From NCBI GenBank assembly GCA_014377915.1, contig JACMOT010000472.1, forward strand, positions 1 to 27,974: a stretch of 27,974 nucleotides of DNA, given 5' to 3'. Source of the stretch: Tardiphaga sp. Its GTDB lineage: Bacteria; Pseudomonadota; Alphaproteobacteria; Rhizobiales; Xanthobacteraceae. This document shows, one piece after another, positions 25,096 to 27,974 of this stretch (its first letter is position 1; every line of letters begins with the position of its first letter). The position numbers and the translations under genes were made by a program. The notes beneath the pieces were generated by a model, which was not told the origin of the DNA, made no database searches, and was given only the letters and a program-made list of their open reading frames with translations.

Positions 25096-26001
25096 ATGAA
25101 AACCCTGAACTTCAACCATCTCCGGTATTTCTGGGCGGTCGCGCATGAAGGCAGTCTCACGCGAGCGGCCGAACGACTCAACCTGTCGCAGTCGGCGCTA
25201 TCGGTGCAGATCCAGAAACTCGAACACCAGATGGGTCACCCGCTGTTCGAACGTGTCGGCAAGCGGCTCGTCCTGACCGAGGCTGGTCAGATCTCGCTCG
25301 ACTATGCGGACACCGTGTTCAAGGCCGGCGACGAGTTGATGGGCACCCTTGACGGGCGGCCTCTCGCAAGCCGCCAGGTCTTGAGGGTCGGCGCGCTGAC
25401 GACCCTTTCGCGCAACTTCCAGCTTGAGTTCCTGCGTCCTCTGGTCGGTCGGACGGATGTGGAGTTGATCGTGCGTTCCGGCACGACCCGCGACCTCCTC
25501 GCGCAGCTTGAAGCGCATGCCATCGACGTGGTGCTGTCCAACAGCGCCGCTCCCAGGGACGCCCGCGCGCCCTTTCGAAATCATCTGCTTAACCAGCAGC
25601 CCGTCAGCCTGGTCGGCCGACCTCGGCCCGACAAGCCTCCGTTCCGTTTTCCCGACGACCTGCGCAACGAGCCGATCCTGCTACCGAGTCTCGATAGCGA
25701 CATCCGGGTCGGCTTCGACCGCCTACTGGATCTGGCGGGCATCCGGCCGATCATCCTGGCTGAAGTAGATGACATGGCAATGCTGCGCCTGCTGGCTCGC
25801 GAGCGCGAGGGCGTGACGCTGGTGCCGCCGATCGTCGTGCGCGACGAACTGGAATCCGAGGTGCTGGTCGAGCATTGTCGAATCCCGCAGCTCACGGAAA
25901 GCTTCTACGCCATTATTCAGAACCGCCGGTTTCCCAACCAGCTTCTTGGCGACCTGCTGACCCGATATGCGCGGCCGGCAACGTCTGTTTGCATCGGTTG
26001 A
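25096..26001 (+). CDS. LysR-family transcriptional regulator, NhaR-like, divergent from dabBA
   Basis: DNA-binding regulator of 301 residues. Residues about 5-64 are the winged helix-turn-helix (FNHLRYFWAVAHEGSLTRAA, LNLSQSALSVQIQKLE, HPLFERVGKRLVLTEAG). About 90-295 is the LysR effector-binding domain. The sequence NFNHLRYFWAVAHEGS and the effector-domain phrasing (SNSAAPRD, FPDDLRNEPILLP) resemble NhaR more than the Rubisco regulator CbbR; NhaR-type proteins answer sodium or pH in enterobacteria. The gene is divergent from dabB, with a palindromic operator between them, so control of dabBA is likely. The signal molecule is unknown. No ribosome binding site precedes the ATG. Confidence 0.9.
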   Translation: MKTLNFNHLRYFWAVAHEGSLTRAAERLNLSQSALSVQIQKLEHQMGHPLFERVGKRLVLTEAGQISLDYADTVFKAGDELMGTLDGRPLASRQVLRVGALTTLSRNFQLEFLRPLVGRTDVELIVRSGTTRDLLAQLEAHAIDVVLSNSAAPRDARAPFRNHLLNQQPVSLVGRPRPDKPPFRFPDDLRNEPILLPSLDSDIRVGFDRLLDLAGIRPIILAEVDDMAMLRLLAREREGVTLVPPIVVRDELESEVLVEHCRIPQLTESFYAIIQNRRFPNQLLGDLLTRYARPATSVCIG

Positions 26002-26206
26002 CGGGACGCGAGAGCCGCCCGGACCGCCGCAAGCGATTTCGTACGAGGCGGATCAGGCGTTGGGGCGCGTCATGTCATGATCTTTACCGAACCGGAAAAT
26101 GATAACGGTCGCCGTCAATATCCGTCGCATTCTCCCGATCGGGAACTTCTCGCGATCAGGCGTATCCACCCCGTACCGCCGTTCGCTTCGAGCCGACGGA
26201 TCACCG
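26002..26206. other. Intergenic region between LysR and guaA 3' ends
   Basis: About 205 bases between convergent genes. No coding stretch, repeat or clear terminator hairpin with a T-run was recognised. Confidence 0.4.
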
Positions 26207-27811
26207 TCACTCCCACTCGATCGTCCCCGGCGGCTTGCTCGTGATATCATACACCACGCGGTTGACGCCCTTGACCTCGTTGATGATCCGGGTCGCGGTC
26301 TCGCCCAAAAATTTCATCTCGAACGGATAGAAATCGGCGGTCATGCCGTCGGTCGAGGTCACCGCGCGCAGGCCGACGACGAATTCGTAGGTGCGGCCAT
26401 CGCCCATCACGCCGACGGTTTTCACGGGCAGCAACACCGCGAAGGCCTGCCAGATGGTGTCGTACAGGCCGGCCTTGCGGATCTGGTGGATATAGACCGC
26501 GTCGGCATTGCGCAGGATGTCGAGTTTCTCCGCGGTGATCTCGCCGGGGCAGCGGATCGCGAGACCGGGACCCGGGAACGGATGCCGGCCAACGAAGATG
26601 TCCGGCAGGCCGAGTTCGCGCCCCAACACGCGGACTTCGTCCTTGAACAATTCGCGCAACGGCTCGACCAGCTTCATCTTCATGAAGTCCGGCAGGCCGC
26701 CGACATTGTGGTGCGACTTGATGGTCACCGACGGACCGCCGGTGAACGACACGCTCTCGATCACGTCGGGATACAGCGTGCCCTGCGCCAGGAAGTCCGC
26801 GCCGCCGATCTTCTTGGCCTCGGCATCGAACACGTCGATGAACAACCCGCCGATGATTTTTCGCTTTTTCTCCGGGTCGGTCACGCCCGCGAGCTTGCCG
26901 AGGAACAGGTCTTCCGCCTGCACGTGTACAAGCGGGATATTGTAGTGATGCCGGAACAGCTCGACGACGGTCTTGCCCTCGTCCTTGCGCAGCATGCCGT
27001 GATCGACGAACACGCAAGTGAGCTGGTCGCCGATCGCCTCGTGGATCAGCACCGCCGCCACCGCGGAATCGACGCCACCCGACAGGCCGCAAATCACCTT
27101 GCCCGTGCCGACCTGGGCGCGGATTTTTTCGATCGCTTCCTCGCGGAAGGCGCGCATGGTCCAGTCACCGGTCAGACCGGCGACCTTGCGCACGAAGTTG
27201 CGGATCAATTTCGCGCCATCGGGCGTATGCACGACTTCGGGGTGAAACATCAGCCCGTAATATTTGCGCTTCTCGTCCTGGATGATGGCGCAGGGCGCGT
27301 TGGGCGACACGCCGGCAATTTCAAAGCCCGGCGGGATTTGGGTGATGCGGTCGCCATGGCTCATCCATACCGGGTTCTTCTCGCCAAGCGCCCAGGTGTC
27401 GTCGAACAGCGCGCTGGCCGCCTTGACCTCGACATCGGCGCGGCCGAATTCGCGGTGGTGGCCTCCCTCGACGCTGCCGCCGAGCTGGGCCGCCATCACC
27501 ATCTGGCCGTAGCAGATGCCGAGCACCGGCACGCCACTGTCGAAGATCGATTGCGGCGCGCGCGGCGAGCCTTCCTCGTGGACCGATTCGGGCCCACCCG
27601 ACAGAATCACGGCCTTCGGCTTCATTTCAGCGAACGCCGCCTCGGCCTTGTGGTACGGCACGATCTCGGAATAGACGCCCTCCTCGCGCACCCGGCGCGC
27701 GATCAGCTGCGTCACCTGGGAGCCGAAATCGACGATCAGAATCTTGTCATGCTCCGCAGCGACATGCGGCGACGGATCGGGCGAGACGGGAGTTTTGCTG
27801 GGGGCTGTCAT
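26207..27811 (-). CDS. guaA: GMP synthase (glutamine-hydrolysing)
   Basis: Converts XMP to GMP with ATP and glutamine in purine synthesis. The 534-residue length fits the bacterial enzyme. The N-terminal class I glutamine amidotransferase has Cys100 in LGICYGQM and the His/Glu pair in [12 protein letters not shown]. The PP-loop ATP pyrophosphatase motif [10 protein letters not shown] follows, and the C-terminal dimerisation domain ends PPGTIEWE. The start at 27811 adds about 20 residues before [10 protein letters not shown], common in alphaproteobacterial GuaA. No strong ribosome binding site is visible. It is a housekeeping gene unrelated in function to the neighbouring dab locus. Confidence 0.97.
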   Translation of the reverse strand: MTAPSKTPVSPDPSPHVAAEHDKILIVDFGSQVTQLIARRVREEGVYSEIVPYHKAEAAFAEMKPKAVILSGGPESVHEEGSPRAPQSIFDSGVPVLGICYGQMVMAAQLGGSVEGGHHREFGRADVEVKAASALFDDTWALGEKNPVWMSHGDRITQIPPGFEIAGVSPNAPCAIIQDEKRKYYGLMFHPEVVHTPDGAKLIRNFVRKVAGLTGDWTMRAFREEAIEKIRAQVGTGKVICGLSGGVDSAVAAVLIHEAIGDQLTCVFVDHGMLRKDEGKTVVELFRHHYNIPLVHVQAEDLFLGKLAGVTDPEKKRKIIGGLFIDVFDAEAKKIGGADFLAQGTLYPDVIESVSFTGGPSVTIKSHHNVGGLPDFMKMKLVEPLRELFKDEVRVLGRELGLPDIFVGRHPFPGPGLAIRCPGEITAEKLDILRNADAVYIHQIRKAGLYDTIWQAFAVLLPVKTVGVMGDGRTYEFVVGLRAVTSTDGMTADFYPFEMKFLGETATRIINEVKGVNRVVYDITSKPPGTIEWE

Positions 27812-27898
27812 AGCGAGGAATTACGCGACTCCCGGCGGGGTCGCAAGCCCGAAGACCAGCCTAGCCCCGCCCCATCCCCGTCATTGCGAGGAGCCCTT

Positions 27899-27953
27899 GC
27901 GACGAAGCAATCCAGTTCTGCCGAGCTTGCGGCTTTCTGGATTGCCGCGTCGC
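27899..27953. repeat. Palindromic repeat of a second family at the window end
   Basis: GCGACGAAGCAATCCAG (27899-27915) and CTGGATTGCCGCGTCGC (27937-27953) are inverted copies differing at two positions, preceded by CCGTCATTGCGAGGAG (27879-27894). This is a palindrome type I know to be abundant in intergenic DNA of Bradyrhizobium relatives. It lies upstream of guaA and probably continues past 27953. Confidence 0.8.
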
Positions 27954-27974
27954 GGAGTTTATCATCGGGCCGGC

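Noticed and set aside
26053..26250. Minus-strand frame of 65 codons after guaA
   Set aside because: Starts inside the guaA 3' end, is arginine/serine-rich, and has no ribosome binding site or known motif.
1..27974. CRISPR arrays, tRNA or rRNA genes, insertion sequences and prophage genes
   Set aside because: No regularly spaced direct repeats, no tRNA-like TTCGA-arm context, no rRNA signature and no transposase or phage protein was seen on reading either strand.

Overview
GC-rich chromosomal DNA that reads as an alphaproteobacterium of the Bradyrhizobium / Rhodopseudomonas / Afipia group. This rests on general look rather than a computed match: GC-rich third positions, alphaproteobacterial families (PAS_5-type sensor, DUF47-pit pair, iron-sulfur photolyase with DUF2256, DUF6671), and intergenic palindromes of the GCGTCCGGGACA and GACGAAGCAATCCAG types familiar from that group. 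No rRNA, tRNA, CRISPR array, insertion sequence or phage gene was seen.

Layout. 1-1137: 5' part of prfC (release factor 3), cut by the window edge. 1234-1610: a guanidine-II (mini-ykkC) riboswitch followed by the small multidrug-resistance family guanidinium exporter gdx/sugE. 1744-3416: phosphate transport pair DUF47 regulator + pit. 3731-5725: a two-membrane-segment chemoreceptor. 5876-10543: a complete five-gene LIV-type ABC importer, order livG-livF-livK-livH-livM, with a strong hairpin just after livK. 10919-13171: a PAS_5-type protein, an ArsC/Spx-like thioredoxin-fold protein, a secreted phospholipase A2-like protein and a peptide-deformylase-like protein that has lost metal ligands. 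13535-14371: an alpha/beta hydrolase of the non-heme haloperoxidase type. 14442-16162: an iron-sulfur (PhrB-type) photolyase translationally coupled to an unlisted 57-residue DUF2256 zinc-finger gene, preceded by what looks like a broken gene remnant and a repeat. 16521-18891: periplasmic metallo-beta-lactamase-fold hydrolase and a NylB-like serine hydrolase. 19047-20019: an orphan Phd/VapB antitoxin and an exported SOUL heme-binding protein.

20059-26001 is a self-contained inorganic-carbon uptake locus: dabB (membrane, NuoL-like) and dabA (DUF2309, zinc site intact), followed by a DUF6671 protein of unknown role, and a divergent NhaR-like LysR regulator. The regulator's predicted -10 box lies inside a perfect 8-bp palindrome that abuts its ATG, so its message may be leaderless and autoregulated. 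26207-27811 is guaA (GMP synthase), followed by a second type of palindromic repeat at the window end.

The strongest leads are the dabBA-DUF6671-LysR cassette, the guanidine-II riboswitch (ligand-binding hairpins plus a visible alternative pairing to the ribosome binding site), the metal-ligand-less deformylase homologue facing the phospholipase A2-like gene, and the photolyase-DUF2256 coupling.
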